Assembly (NCBI GenBank): GCA_041749015.1
Contig: JBGTCD010000001.1
Location: 1-64,000 of the forward strand
Source: JBGTCD01 sp041749015
GTDB lineage: Bacteria; Bacteroidota; Bacteroidia; Cytophagales; Cyclobacteriaceae
DNA length: 64,000 nt
Reading direction: 5' to 3'
The notes under the pieces are model-generated. The model did not search any database and was not told the origin of the DNA. It saw only the letters and a list, made by a program, of their open reading frames with translations. Position 1 is the first letter of the stretch, and each line of letters starts with the position of its first letter. Positions 45,156 through 53,529 of this stretch are shown one piece after another. Made by a program: the position numbers and the translations under genes.

Positions 45156-45518
45156 TCAGCATCAGAGCATCCCGACTTTTTAGTCGGGAGGGTCGCAGGA
45201 TAGAAATCAATATCGCCCACCAATGCCCCATTTTTTGAGGCATTTTTGTTATATAGGATATGTATTATTTTTACATACTATATTCTTTGAGCCTTGATAA
45301 GTACTACATAGGCCATTGTAGAGCACCTTTATCAGAAAGGCTCAGGCGTCATAACTCGGATCACAAAGGTTTTAAGGGAAGGGCATCAGATTGGGAGGTG
45401 GTCCATAATGAAATCTATGCTGACAAAAATGGTGCCTACCAAAGGGAACGGGAAGTGAAGTCATGGAAGAGCCGCAAGATAATTTTAAGACTAATTGATA
45501 AGCAATAATAATAGGGAT
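45156..45518 (+). repeat. 365-bp tandem unit 2
   Basis: A second copy of the unit at 44791, with tRNA-end core ATCGCCCACCA at 45212-45222, a terminator-like hairpin at 45223-45248 and the second GIY-YIG gene. Its right end meets the outermost tRNA 3' end. Confidence 0.8.
45260..45508 (+). CDS. Small GIY-YIG endonuclease-domain protein, copy 2
   Basis: The 82-residue paralogue of the protein at 44894-45148, with all GIY-YIG residues kept. DNA differences between the two genes are often silent (for example AGACGT/AGGCGT, GACTGG/GATTGG, GAGCGG/GAACGG), and amino-acid changes avoid the motif, so both copies look functional. The C-termini differ (IGMGLK against IDKQ). Confidence 0.85.
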   Translation: MYYFYILYSLSLDKYYIGHCRAPLSERLRRHNSDHKGFKGRASDWEVVHNEIYADKNGAYQREREVKSWKSRKIILRLIDKQ

Positions 45519-45560
45519 AATCCAGTATCGCCCACCAAACCACCTTCGATGTGGATTTTT
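45519..45560 (+). other. Outermost tRNA-Val 3' end D, probably the original one
   Basis: AATCCAGTATCGCCC (45519-45533) equals the last 15 bases of the tRNA and is followed by A and CCA (45534-45537), then a short hairpin CCAC...GTGG and ATTTTT. It is the best match among the displaced ends and lies at the far edge of the insertion. Confidence 0.75.
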
Positions 45561-45671
45561 ATGGGGTTAAAATCAAAAACCCCCAATCATCAACCACATC
45601 CTCTACCCTCATAACAAAATCATTCTGCGTAACAAAAAATTAAATATAAATTGCAGGCAAAACATTTTGGT

Positions 45672-48200
45672 ATGAGAATACATTTTGCGATCCTTTTTTT
45701 GGTCATCATCTCCCAACAGGTCCTATCCCAGGATATTAAATCTCCCAAAGAGTATTTTGGGTACGAAGTAGGAGAAAAATTTACCCGGCATCATGATATG
45801 CTGGGATATTTTAAATTGGTGGCAGACCAAAGCCCCAGGGTGGTTTTATGGGAATACGGCACTACCTATGAAGGCCGGCCATTGATTGTAGCAGCTGTTG
45901 GTTCAAAAAAAAATATCGATAGACTGGATGAAATCCGTACCAATAACCTCAAAAGAGCCGGACTCGTTGAGGGCACCCCTTCCGATGATAAAACCACCAT
46001 ACTTTGGATGAGCTATAATGTCCATGGTAATGAAGCTAACGGCATGGAGGCTGCCATTGTAACCCTGTACCAATTGGCTGCAGGTGAAGGGTTGGCAGAT
46101 GAATGGTTAAAGAATACTGTGATCCTTATTGACCCTTGTCTGAACCCTGATGGCAGGGAGCGCTATGTCAATTTTTATTACCAATATGGCAACAACCCCC
46201 CTAATCCAGATCCCTGGTCAAAGGAGCATCGCGAACCATGGCCGGGAGGCAGGTCCAATCACTACCTTTTTGACCTTAACCGCGACTGGGCCTGGCTGAG
46301 CCAAAAAGAAAGCAGGGAAAGAAATCAGGAATATAACCGGTGGATGCCCCATGTGCACATGGATTTTCATGAGCAAGCCATTGATGATCCCTACTACTTC
46401 CTGCCCGCTGCAGAGCCCTACCACAAGGTGATCACAGGCTGGCAAAGGGACTTTCAGGTGGTAATAGGCAAAAACATTGCGACTTATTTTGATAAGGAGG
46501 GCTGGTTATATTTTACTGGGGAGCGTTTCGATCTTTTTTATCCCAGCTATGGGGATACCTACCCGACCTATAACGGTGCCATCGGCATGACTTATGAAAA
46601 GGGGGGTAGTGGCAGGGCCGGGTTAAAAGTCACCACTTCAATCGGCGATGAGCTCAGTCTCGAAGATCGGGTATTGCACCATGTAGCCGCCGGATTAGCC
46701 ACCATTGAAATTTGCAGCAAAAATGCTGAAAAGCTGGCAACGGAATTTTCAGGATACCACCGCGAAGCCTTACGAAACCCCTATGGCGCCTATAAAACTT
46801 ATGTGATAAAGCCAAGCGATAAAAATAATAATCTGAAAAGACTTGCCAGCCTCCTTGACCAGCATTTGATCCGGTACGGTACTGTTGCCCAGGGCAGGAA
46901 TTCCCGGGGGTTTAGCTATTTCGAGAATGATGATCGCAACTTGCGAATTGAGCCTGGAGATTTGGTGATTTCTACCTTCCAACCTAAATCAAGGTTAGTG
47001 ACGGCTTTATTGGAACCCAAGGCCGTACTGCCTGACTCGATGACCTACGATATTACAGCCTGGTCCTTGCCCTATGCTTATGGCCTTGAATCCTTTGCCC
47101 TTACCACCAGAATAGATCCTGACAGGAATTGGGAAGTCAAAAAATCCCTAGCCCCCAACGATTCCAGGTCGGTTTACTCATTTTTAGTGCCCTACAATTC
47201 ACTGGATCATGTGCGATTTTTGTCCGAGGCGCATCAACAAAATATCACCGTGAGAGTGGCCAGAAAGCCATTCCGGCAGGAGGGAAAAGCCTATAACCCG
47301 GGTACTTTGATTATTACCAAAAGAAATAATGAGCATATAGATAATTTTGAAAAAACCATCATGGAGCTGGCCAATAAGGCCGGTGTAACATTGGTAGCTT
47401 CCGCCACCGGCTGGATGGATGAGGGGCCTGACCTGGGGTCTGATAATGTCACTCACATCAAAAGCCCCAAGGTTGCAGTTATTGGCGGGCAGCAGACTTC
47501 TTCCTTGTCTTTTGGGACTATTTGGCACTTTTTTGAGGAGGATATCGCCTACCCGATTTCGGTTTTGGATACCGATTATATCCCTTATGTTGACTTTTCT
47601 GACTATCAGGTATTGGTAGTGCCGGATGGCTATTACCGAATTTTTGATGAAAGCATGGTGGAGGCGCTCCAATCATGGGTGCAAAAAGGAGGGCGACTGA
47701 TATTGATAGGTAACGCCATCAACAGTTTTTCCGGCAAGGAGGATTTCGAACTAAAATCGTACCGTACTGATGATGAAAGGCTTTTGGCGGAAAGCTCCCA
47801 AAGCCAAAGAAAAGAAAAGAACTTAACACGAGCCTATCTCAGCACAGAAAGGGATGGCATCAGTGCCTACATCACAGGGGCCATATTCAGAGTGCAGTCA
47901 GACCCGACCCATCCTTTAGGTTATGGAGTAGGCCATCAGTATTTTACGCTTAAAAACTCAAGCCGCAGGTATGCCTTGATGGACCATGGCTGCAATGTTG
48001 GCGTGATTAATGATTCGGAGCCTTTGAGCGGTTTTGCCGGGGTCAATGCAAAAGAGAATATCGGCAATTCACTCGTTTATGGGGTCAGGGAAATGGGCAG
48101 GGGCGCGGTCATTTATTTTGTGGATGATCCTTTATTTCGCTCCTTTTGGGAAAATGGGAAGCTCCTGTTTTCCAATGCCGTGTTTATGGGTGGTGAATGA
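45672..48200 (+). CDS. M14-family zinc carboxypeptidase-like protein with a C-terminal class I glutamine amidotransferase-like domain
   Basis: The ATG at 45672 precedes a clean signal peptide (LFLVIISQQVLSQ); a TTG 21 bases upstream is less likely. The protein has 842 residues. The M14 zinc motif is H118-x-x-E121 in SYNVHGNEANG, with the later His in MDFHEQAIDDPYY and the catalytic Glu in GMTYEKGGSGR. The C-terminal third contains a flavodoxin or GATase-1-like segment (VAVIGGQQTSSLSFG, VPDGYYRIFDE, GRLILIGNA) known from this family in Bacteroidota. It acts outside the cytoplasm on peptides; substrate unknown. Confidence 0.9.
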   Translation: MRIHFAILFLVIISQQVLSQDIKSPKEYFGYEVGEKFTRHHDMLGYFKLVADQSPRVVLWEYGTTYEGRPLIVAAVGSKKNIDRLDEIRTNNLKRAGLVEGTPSDDKTTILWMSYNVHGNEANGMEAAIVTLYQLAAGEGLADEWLKNTVILIDPCLNPDGRERYVNFYYQYGNNPPNPDPWSKEHREPWPGGRSNHYLFDLNRDWAWLSQKESRERNQEYNRWMPHVHMDFHEQAIDDPYYFLPAAEPYHKVITGWQRDFQVVIGKNIATYFDKEGWLYFTGERFDLFYPSYGDTYPTYNGAIGMTYEKGGSGRAGLKVTTSIGDELSLEDRVLHHVAAGLATIEICSKNAEKLATEFSGYHREALRNPYGAYKTYVIKPSDKNNNLKRLASLLDQHLIRYGTVAQGRNSRGFSYFENDDRNLRIEPGDLVISTFQPKSRLVTALLEPKAVLPDSMTYDITAWSLPYAYGLESFALTTRIDPDRNWEVKKSLAPNDSRSVYSFLVPYNSLDHVRFLSEAHQQNITVRVARKPFRQEGKAYNPGTLIITKRNNEHIDNFEKTIMELANKAGVTLVASATGWMDEGPDLGSDNVTHIKSPKVAVIGGQQTSSLSFGTIWHFFEEDIAYPISVLDTDYIPYVDFSDYQVLVVPDGYYRIFDESMVEALQSWVQKGGRLILIGNAINSFSGKEDFELKSYRTDDERLLAESSQSQRKEKNLTRAYLSTERDGISAYITGAIFRVQSDPTHPLGYGVGHQYFTLKNSSRRYALMDHGCNVGVINDSEPLSGFAGVNAKENIGNSLVYGVREMGRGAVIYFVDDPLFRSFWENGKLLFSNAVFMGGE

Positions 48201-48216
48201 TTCCTTTATAAAAAAA

Positions 48217-49002
48217 TTACAATCGAAAATTAATTGCCAAAGACATCCAGCCTTCTTCTGGTTTCCCATCCTTATATCCAGGAATAAATTTTGGAGAATT
48301 TTTAATGACTCTCAGAGCCTCTTCATCAAGTAAGGGATCAACACTTCTTACAATTTTTGTGTAAGCCACTTCGCCGTTTTCATTGATCAAAACCTCAACA
48401 TATACCCTACCTTGAATACCTTTTTTCCTTGCCTTTTTCGGGTATTTTATTGAATTTGAAAGGTAAGCATACCAGGCATCCCACCCACCGGGAAAAGTGG
48501 GCATTTCTGTTTCTGAAACTACAATATCAGAATCCTTTGATAAAATGTTCGTTTTAAATTTGTTCACAATATTAAATTCAAAATTTTGGCTTATGGCTCG
48601 CCTATTTTTTTTTGCCGGTATAAATTGCCGGTGATTTTTGAAGTAAGGCTCTAAATGGTTTTGTAAAAATTCGAATTCCTGATCCTGAGAATAAGAAGAA
48701 ACTGTTCCGTCATGGTTTATGGTGAACCGGATAGTAATATTAAAGTCCTGGTTGAATTTATCATACTCATACCAAGGAAGGCCACTAGCTAATAAAACAA
48801 AAAATTCATTCCAACCACCCCTTGGCATGGCAATGTCTTCCTTATTATCAAAACGTTTGTCAACAAATTGGATATTTGGCTCCATCGAATAATGGTCAAG
48901 GTCAATCTTGCCTAAATAGATAAAATCAGCTTCGGTACTCCCTTGGGCAAAAAGTACTGAAGGGATGGATAAACAGGAGATATAAAACAAAACCATTTTC
49001 AT
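48217..49002 (-). CDS. Secreted protein with TonB C-terminal domain
   Basis: The protein has 261 residues with a signal peptide (ends VLFAQG). The last 95 residues form a TonB_C domain: FPGGWDAWYAYLSNSIKYP, KKGIQGRVYVEVLINENGEV, and VDPLLDEEALRVIKNSPKF. In this form it has no membrane anchor or Pro-rich linker, so it may be a periplasmic relative rather than a true energy transducer. It stands alone, convergent with the M14 gene and 66 bases after the argE stop. Confidence 0.85.
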   Translation of the reverse strand: MKMVLFYISCLSIPSVLFAQGSTEADFIYLGKIDLDHYSMEPNIQFVDKRFDNKEDIAMPRGGWNEFFVLLASGLPWYEYDKFNQDFNITIRFTINHDGTVSSYSQDQEFEFLQNHLEPYFKNHRQFIPAKKNRRAISQNFEFNIVNKFKTNILSKDSDIVVSETEMPTFPGGWDAWYAYLSNSIKYPKKARKKGIQGRVYVEVLINENGEVAYTKIVRSVDPLLDEEALRVIKNSPKFIPGYKDGKPEEGWMSLAINFRL

Positions 49003-49068
49003 GATTTAGCTCGATTAGGTTTTTCATTTCAAAAAAAGATATTTTTTTTCTAAAAATCTATCCTTTTT

Positions 49069-50127
49069 TCATACAAATTTCAATAGAACATTAATATACC
49101 GCTCAATCCCCTTCCTGATCTCCTCCACCCAAATATACTCATCAGCGGTATGCGACCTTGCCGAATTGCCGGGCCCGAGCTTGACGGTAGGGTATGGGAT
49201 CAAGGCCATATCGGAAGTGGTAGGTGAGCCATAGAGCCTGCACCCGACCTTCGCACCGGCTTGTACCAGAGGATGGTTTTGGTCGATGGCCGATGCTCTC
49301 AGCCTCATCGAGCGCGGATGGAGCTCAGATTTCATATTAGCCTTAAGGGTGGCCATAATTTCCTCATGGGTGTACTGGTCGGTCACGCGGATATCAATAG
49401 TGAAATTACAGGTGTCGGGCACCACATTGTGCTGGGTGCCGGCACCGATCATGGTGGCCTGCATTTTTACAGGTCCCAGCCATTCGGAAGTTTTTGGAAA
49501 TTCATACTCCCGCAGCCAACGGATATCATCCAGGGCTTTGTAAAGGGAATTTTCTCCCTCTTCCCGGGCGGCATGGCCGGAACGGCCTCGGGCCGTGGCA
49601 TCTACTACCAGCAACCCTTTTTCAGCTATGGCCATATCCAGTAGGGTGGGCTCCCCGACAATCCCGCATGCCACGGGCCCGATCGAATCCAGAATGGATT
49701 CGATGCCGCCCACACCTGAGGTCTCCTCTTCGGCAGTAGCCGCCAGTACCAGATTAAAACCCATGTCGACCTTCTCATAAAAGTGCAGAAAAGCATGGAT
49801 AAGGCTTACCAGAGCCCCTCCGGCATCATTGCTGCCCAAACCATAAAGTTTTCCGTCAATGATATCAGGCTGAAACGGATCCCGGATATATCCTTTATTG
49901 GGCTTTACAGTGTCGTGGTGGGAATTAAGCAAAATGGTAGGCTTGCCGCTTTCATAGCTCTTATTGAAGGCATAGAGATTGTTACCTTTTTGATTAACAG
50001 CGACACCATGATCCTCAAGATAGGTCCGGATCAGTTGACAGACCGCAGCCTCTTCCCCACTGAATGAAGGGATGCGGATTATTTCCTGAAGCAAGTTTAT
50101 GGCCCTTAAATGTAAATCTTCACTCAT
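49069..50127 (-). CDS. argE: N-acyl-ornithine/citrulline deacylase, M20 family
   Basis: The protein has 352 residues. It belongs to the M20 metallopeptidases (His and Asp in LNSHHDTVKP, Asp in LGSNDAGGALVS, Glu pair in AATAEEETSG, and a His in the C-terminal ARSHTADEYIW). In Bacteroidota the gene next to argB and argF' encodes the enzyme that removes the acyl group from N-acylcitrulline. It once directly followed argB: its first nine codons are duplicated beside argB, and 0.6 kb of repeat DNA now separates the two genes. Substrate choice (acetyl or succinyl) cannot be read. Confidence 0.87.
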   Translation of the reverse strand: MSEDLHLRAINLLQEIIRIPSFSGEEAAVCQLIRTYLEDHGVAVNQKGNNLYAFNKSYESGKPTILLNSHHDTVKPNKGYIRDPFQPDIIDGKLYGLGSNDAGGALVSLIHAFLHFYEKVDMGFNLVLAATAEEETSGVGGIESILDSIGPVACGIVGEPTLLDMAIAEKGLLVVDATARGRSGHAAREEGENSLYKALDDIRWLREYEFPKTSEWLGPVKMQATMIGAGTQHNVVPDTCNFTIDIRVTDQYTHEEIMATLKANMKSELHPRSMRLRASAIDQNHPLVQAGAKVGCRLYGSPTTSDMALIPYPTVKLGPGNSARSHTADEYIWVEEIRKGIERYINVLLKFV

Positions 50128-50144
50128 GATTTTAGTTTAATGAT
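50101..50144 (-). repeat. Duplicated argB-argE junction, copy at argE
   Basis: These 44 bases match 50747-50790 in 39 positions, same orientation. On the minus strand it reads as the last seven codons of argB including its stop, overlapping the ATGA start of argE, then nine codons of argE. Since the argB codons here are no longer attached to argB, the segment is a duplication. Confidence 0.85.
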
Positions 50145-50174
50145 CCACTACTATAGATTGGCCTCGCCGGCCAG

Positions 50175-50225
50175 GCCTGCCTACGGCAGGCAGGCCTTAC
50201 TTTTCTCCTTGATGAGAAAAGTAAG
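50175..50225. repeat. Pair of perfect hairpins in the argB-argE insertion
   Basis: GCCTGCC-TAC-GGCAGGC at 50175-50191 is followed at 50196-50225 by a 12-bp perfect inverted repeat (CTTACTTTTCTC / GAGAAAAGTAAG) with a 6-base loop. No gene is nearby; the rest of 50226-50371 shows nothing. Confidence 0.7.
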
Positions 50226-50371
50226 CAAAAGAATCAAGGCCTGTGAGGAAATTAGCTAAAATTTCCTCAAGGGCCGAAGGGAAAAAACTTAACACTAAGA
50301 CTAACCTTGACTATGATCTTGACCATTCACCAATCTAATTTCAAATTTTATAAGAGTTTGATTTTATAATT

Positions 50372-50613
50372 GTGCGGCTGGGTGTCCACGTCCAGCGCGG
50401 ACGTTCCGGGGCCTTGCGGTTAAGCAGGCCTTTGAAGCTGTCTCTCTGGGTAGAACCTTCCTGACTGAAGCCAATTTCTATCATTTTAAGTTTTCATATT
50501 TGCAGGCTGTGAAGACAGATTCCTGTAGGGCAGGCCTGTGGGTTTAGCGGGGAGGGATGTCATTGGACGTGGGGCCTTTTTTTGATTCTTTTTTGGGCAA
50601 GCAAAAAAGAATA
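50372..50613 (+). repeat. Dispersed intergenic repeat, copy B
   Basis: Inverted partner of 3177-3450. It sits inside the insertion between argB and argE. The flank 50614-50746 shows nothing else. Confidence 0.75.
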
Positions 50614-50746
50614 GAAAAGAATTTTAATATTTATCCTTTGGACAGAGGTGAAATCATGGTAATGAATTTCAAATTTAGGTCATCAAACAGCTACAAAATG
50701 TAATTTGGTTAATGGGGTTTATTTAGTACAAATAATCCAGGCCTTT

Positions 50747-50790
50747 GGCTCTTAAATGTAAATCCTCACTCATGACTTAAGTTTAATGGT
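50747..50790 (-). repeat. Duplicated argB-argE junction, copy at argB
   Basis: On the minus strand it contains the genuine end of argB and, overlapping it by ATGA, a start of argE (MSEDLHLRA) that runs into a stop after 16 codons. It is a stub of the original argE start. Confidence 0.85.
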
Positions 50791-51558
50791 GGTAAATGAA
50801 CCAGATTGACGATTGATGGATTGGGCTGATCCAATAATTACCTTGCCAACTCCAGCCAAAAGCGCATCCATGGCATTGTCTATTTTGGGGATCATCCCCC
50901 CCGTTATGGTTCCCGAGGCTTTCAGGTCTTCATAATCTGCCAGGGTTATTTCCCCAATCACCGACGCTTCATCAAGCGGATCACTAAGTACCCCGGCTTT
51001 TTCAAAACAGTAAACTAAAGTAACATCAAACGCCTTTGCCAAAGCTCTGGCCACTACCGAGGCTATGGTATCGGCATTGGTATTGAGAAGCTGCCCATGA
51101 TGGTCGTGGGTCAATGGTGCTAATACAGGCACCAGACTTTGATTAAGTAGGGTGGTTAATAAATTTAAATTGACCTCCCCGGAGGAAACATCGCCCACAT
51201 ACCCAAAATCTACGTTCTTTACAGGCCTTTTTCTGGCTTTGATCAAATTGCCATCGGCACCTGTGAGGCCTATGGCATCGCAGTTCATGGATTGGAGTTT
51301 TGCCACCATATTTTTATTGACCAGTCCTCCATATACCATGGTAATAATCTCAAGCATGGGTTGGTCGGTGATGCGCCTCCCATCCACCATTTGGGCTTCG
51401 ATACCCATTTTTTTGGCTATTTCGGTCGCTATCTTCCCACCCCCATGCACCAGGATTTTATGACCCGGTAAGTCTGAAAAGGCTTGCAGGAAATCTGAAA
51501 GGGAGGCAGGGTCATCAATGACGTTTCCACCTATCTTGATCACCTTTATGGATTCCAT
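50770..51558 (-). CDS. argB: N-acyl-glutamate kinase
   Basis: The protein has 262 residues. It has the amino-acid kinase signature: VIKIGGNVID at the start, LVHGGGKIA near residue 38, and GLTGADGNLI; the C-terminus has SGTITGGMIPKIDNAMDA for binding the acyl-glutamate and ATP. It phosphorylates the N-acylated glutamate, the second step of arginine synthesis. It starts 4 bases after argF'. Confidence 0.95.
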   Translation of the reverse strand: MESIKVIKIGGNVIDDPASLSDFLQAFSDLPGHKILVHGGGKIATEIAKKMGIEAQMVDGRRITDQPMLEIITMVYGGLVNKNMVAKLQSMNCDAIGLTGADGNLIKARKRPVKNVDFGYVGDVSSGEVNLNLLTTLLNQSLVPVLAPLTHDHHGQLLNTNADTIASVVARALAKAFDVTLVYCFEKAGVLSDPLDEASVIGEITLADYEDLKASGTITGGMIPKIDNAMDALLAGVGKVIIGSAQSINRQSGSFTTIKLKS

Positions 51559-51562
51559 AGGA

Positions 51563-52516
51563 TTAGAAATTTTGTTCGATCATCCATTTTAAGGCTGCTG
51601 CGGCAGCATATATCCTGTTTTCTGCTTGGTCGAGTACCAGGGACCTTGGTCCGTTGAGTATATCGTGGCCCAACTCCAGGCCCCTGCGTACCGGGAGGCA
51701 ATGCATGATTTTTGTATCTTTTCCGGGTAGCCTGTTTTCCGTAAGCATCCATTGGTCTTGCACCGGGGGCATGGTCCCATAGGGGTCATAGGCCGACCAG
51801 TTTTTTACATAGACAAAATCCGCACCTTCGAGAGCCTTGTCCTGGTCATAGGTGATTTCTGCCCCGTGGGTAAATGCCTTACCAAGCGCATATCCCGGAG
51901 GGTGGGCAATGGTAAGGTGATGACCTGCGGCCAGCATCCACTCGGCAAAGGAATTGGCTACGGCTTGCGGAAGGGGTTTTACATGGGGGGCCCAGGAGAG
52001 GACTACTTTAGGTGAATTCCCGGATACAGTGTGCTCCCTGATGGTGATCAGGTCTGCCAGGCTTTGCAGGGGATGGCGGGTGGCAGATTCCAGACTGAGC
52101 ACGGGTATCTGGCTGAAGGCTATGAATTTGTTCAGAATGGTCTCAGCATAATCAGCCTTTTGGTGTTTAAGTCCTGGAAAAGTCCTGACGCCAAGAATGT
52201 CGAAATATCTTCCGAGCACCCCCGCTGCCTCCCTAATATGTTCCACCCCGGTGCCGTTCATGATCACATCATCTTCCAGCTCCAGAGCCCAGCCATCCTG
52301 ACCGATGTTCATCACCATCACCTCCATGCCAAGCATACGGGCGGCCTTTTGGGTGCTCACCCTTGTACGAAGGCTCGGGTTAAGAAACACCAGCCCAAGG
52401 CTTCTGCCGCTGCCGGCATTATTCAACATCATTGGGTCTTTTTTTACCGATAATGCCAGATCAACCAATTGTTTTGGATCAGCAATATCATGGACGGAGG
52501 TAAAGTTTTTGCTCAT
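51563..52516 (-). CDS. argF': N-acyl-ornithine carbamoyltransferase (Bacteroidota type)
   Basis: The protein has 317 residues. The carbamoyl-phosphate loop reads FLNPSLRTRVSTQKAAR in place of the STRT of classical ornithine transcarbamylases, the mark of the acetyl- or succinyl-ornithine enzymes. SATRHPLQSLADL, KVVLSWAPH and HCLPVRRG follow. In this family one residue near position 90 is reported to decide the substrate: Pro in the Bacteroides fragilis succinyl enzyme, Glu in the Xanthomonas acetyl enzyme. Here it is Val91 in NGTGVEHIREA, which by that rule (from memory) favours N-succinylornithine. It lies between argC and argB. Confidence 0.92.
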   Translation of the reverse strand: MSKNFTSVHDIADPKQLVDLALSVKKDPMMLNNAGSGRSLGLVFLNPSLRTRVSTQKAARMLGMEVMVMNIGQDGWALELEDDVIMNGTGVEHIREAAGVLGRYFDILGVRTFPGLKHQKADYAETILNKFIAFSQIPVLSLESATRHPLQSLADLITIREHTVSGNSPKVVLSWAPHVKPLPQAVANSFAEWMLAAGHHLTIAHPPGYALGKAFTHGAEITYDQDKALEGADFVYVKNWSAYDPYGTMPPVQDQWMLTENRLPGKDTKIMHCLPVRRGLELGHDILNGPRSLVLDQAENRIYAAAAALKWMIEQNF

Positions 52517-52526
52517 GCTTATCTGG

Positions 52527-53507
52527 CTAAAATCCTACAGGCTTTAAGGCCAAACCTGTTTTTTCTTCTAATCCCATCATCAGGTTCATATTCTGTACGG
52601 CCTGGCCGCTGGCCCCTTTTACCAGGTTATCAATCACACAGGTCACCACGAGCTGGTCGCCATGCTTTTCGAGGTACACCAGGGCTTTGTTGGTGTTGAT
52701 GACCTGCTTAAGATTGGGGTGCCGGTCCGTGACTATGGTGAATGGCGCATCCTTATAGAAATTATTAAAGGCTTCAAGAATTTCTCCTGCGGCACCATCA
52801 AAATGGGTGTATGCCGTGATCCAGATACCACGCGTAAAAGCCCCCCGGTAAGGCACAAAATGAATGGGTTGACTGAAATCCTGGTCTAAGGTGCTCAAGG
52901 TACGGTTGACCTCCTGGAGATGCTGGTGGTTGAATACCTTGTAGGTGCTCACGTTACTGTGTCTCCAACTATAATGGGAGGTAGTACTCAGTTGTTGGCC
53001 TGCTCCGGTAGAGCCGGTAATGCCGCTGATATGAACAGGATGCAGGAGATGTCCTGCCTGAGCAAGCGGGGCCAGTGCCAACTGAATGGCTGTAGCAAAG
53101 CATCCCGGGTTGGCAATGTTTTTGGCTTTGGAAATGGCGCCTTTGAAGGTTTCTGGCAAACCATAAATAAAATGCCTGCCGGCAAAATCAGGCTCATTCC
53201 GAAAGTCCTGGCTCAGGTCAATAATCCTGACCTGGTCAGGAATCTTTTGCTCATTCAGAAACACCCGCGCTTCCCCATGCCCGACGCATAGAAACAGGAC
53301 CTCCAAATCCTCATAGATGGCATCACTAAAAATCAGGTCGGTATCTCCGATCAGATCCTGGTGGGTGTCGGCTATCGGCTTACCTGCCTGGCTTTTGCTG
53401 TGCACAAATACTATATCGGCCTGAGGATGCCCCAGCAATATTCTGAGCAATTCCCCGCCGGTATATCCTGCGCCTCCGATGATTCCTATCCTTATTTTCT
53501 TATTCAT
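52527..53507 (-). CDS. argC: N-acyl-gamma-glutamyl-phosphate reductase
   Basis: The ATG at 53507 gives NKKIRIGIIGGAGYTGGELL; an ATG 21 bases upstream would add seven residues. The protein has 326 residues. The Rossmann NADP motif is GIIGGAGYTGGELLR and the catalytic Cys is in IANPGCFATAI. It reduces the acyl-glutamyl phosphate made by ArgB. The next step, transamination by ArgD, has no gene here: argF' follows after 10 bases. Confidence 0.95.
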   Translation of the reverse strand: MNKKIRIGIIGGAGYTGGELLRILLGHPQADIVFVHSKSQAGKPIADTHQDLIGDTDLIFSDAIYEDLEVLFLCVGHGEARVFLNEQKIPDQVRIIDLSQDFRNEPDFAGRHFIYGLPETFKGAISKAKNIANPGCFATAIQLALAPLAQAGHLLHPVHISGITGSTGAGQQLSTTSHYSWRHSNVSTYKVFNHQHLQEVNRTLSTLDQDFSQPIHFVPYRGAFTRGIWITAYTHFDGAAGEILEAFNNFYKDAPFTIVTDRHPNLKQVINTNKALVYLEKHGDQLVVTCVIDNLVKGASGQAVQNMNLMMGLEEKTGLALKPVGF

Positions 53508-53529
53508 GATAGCACTGTTTGATGGCATT

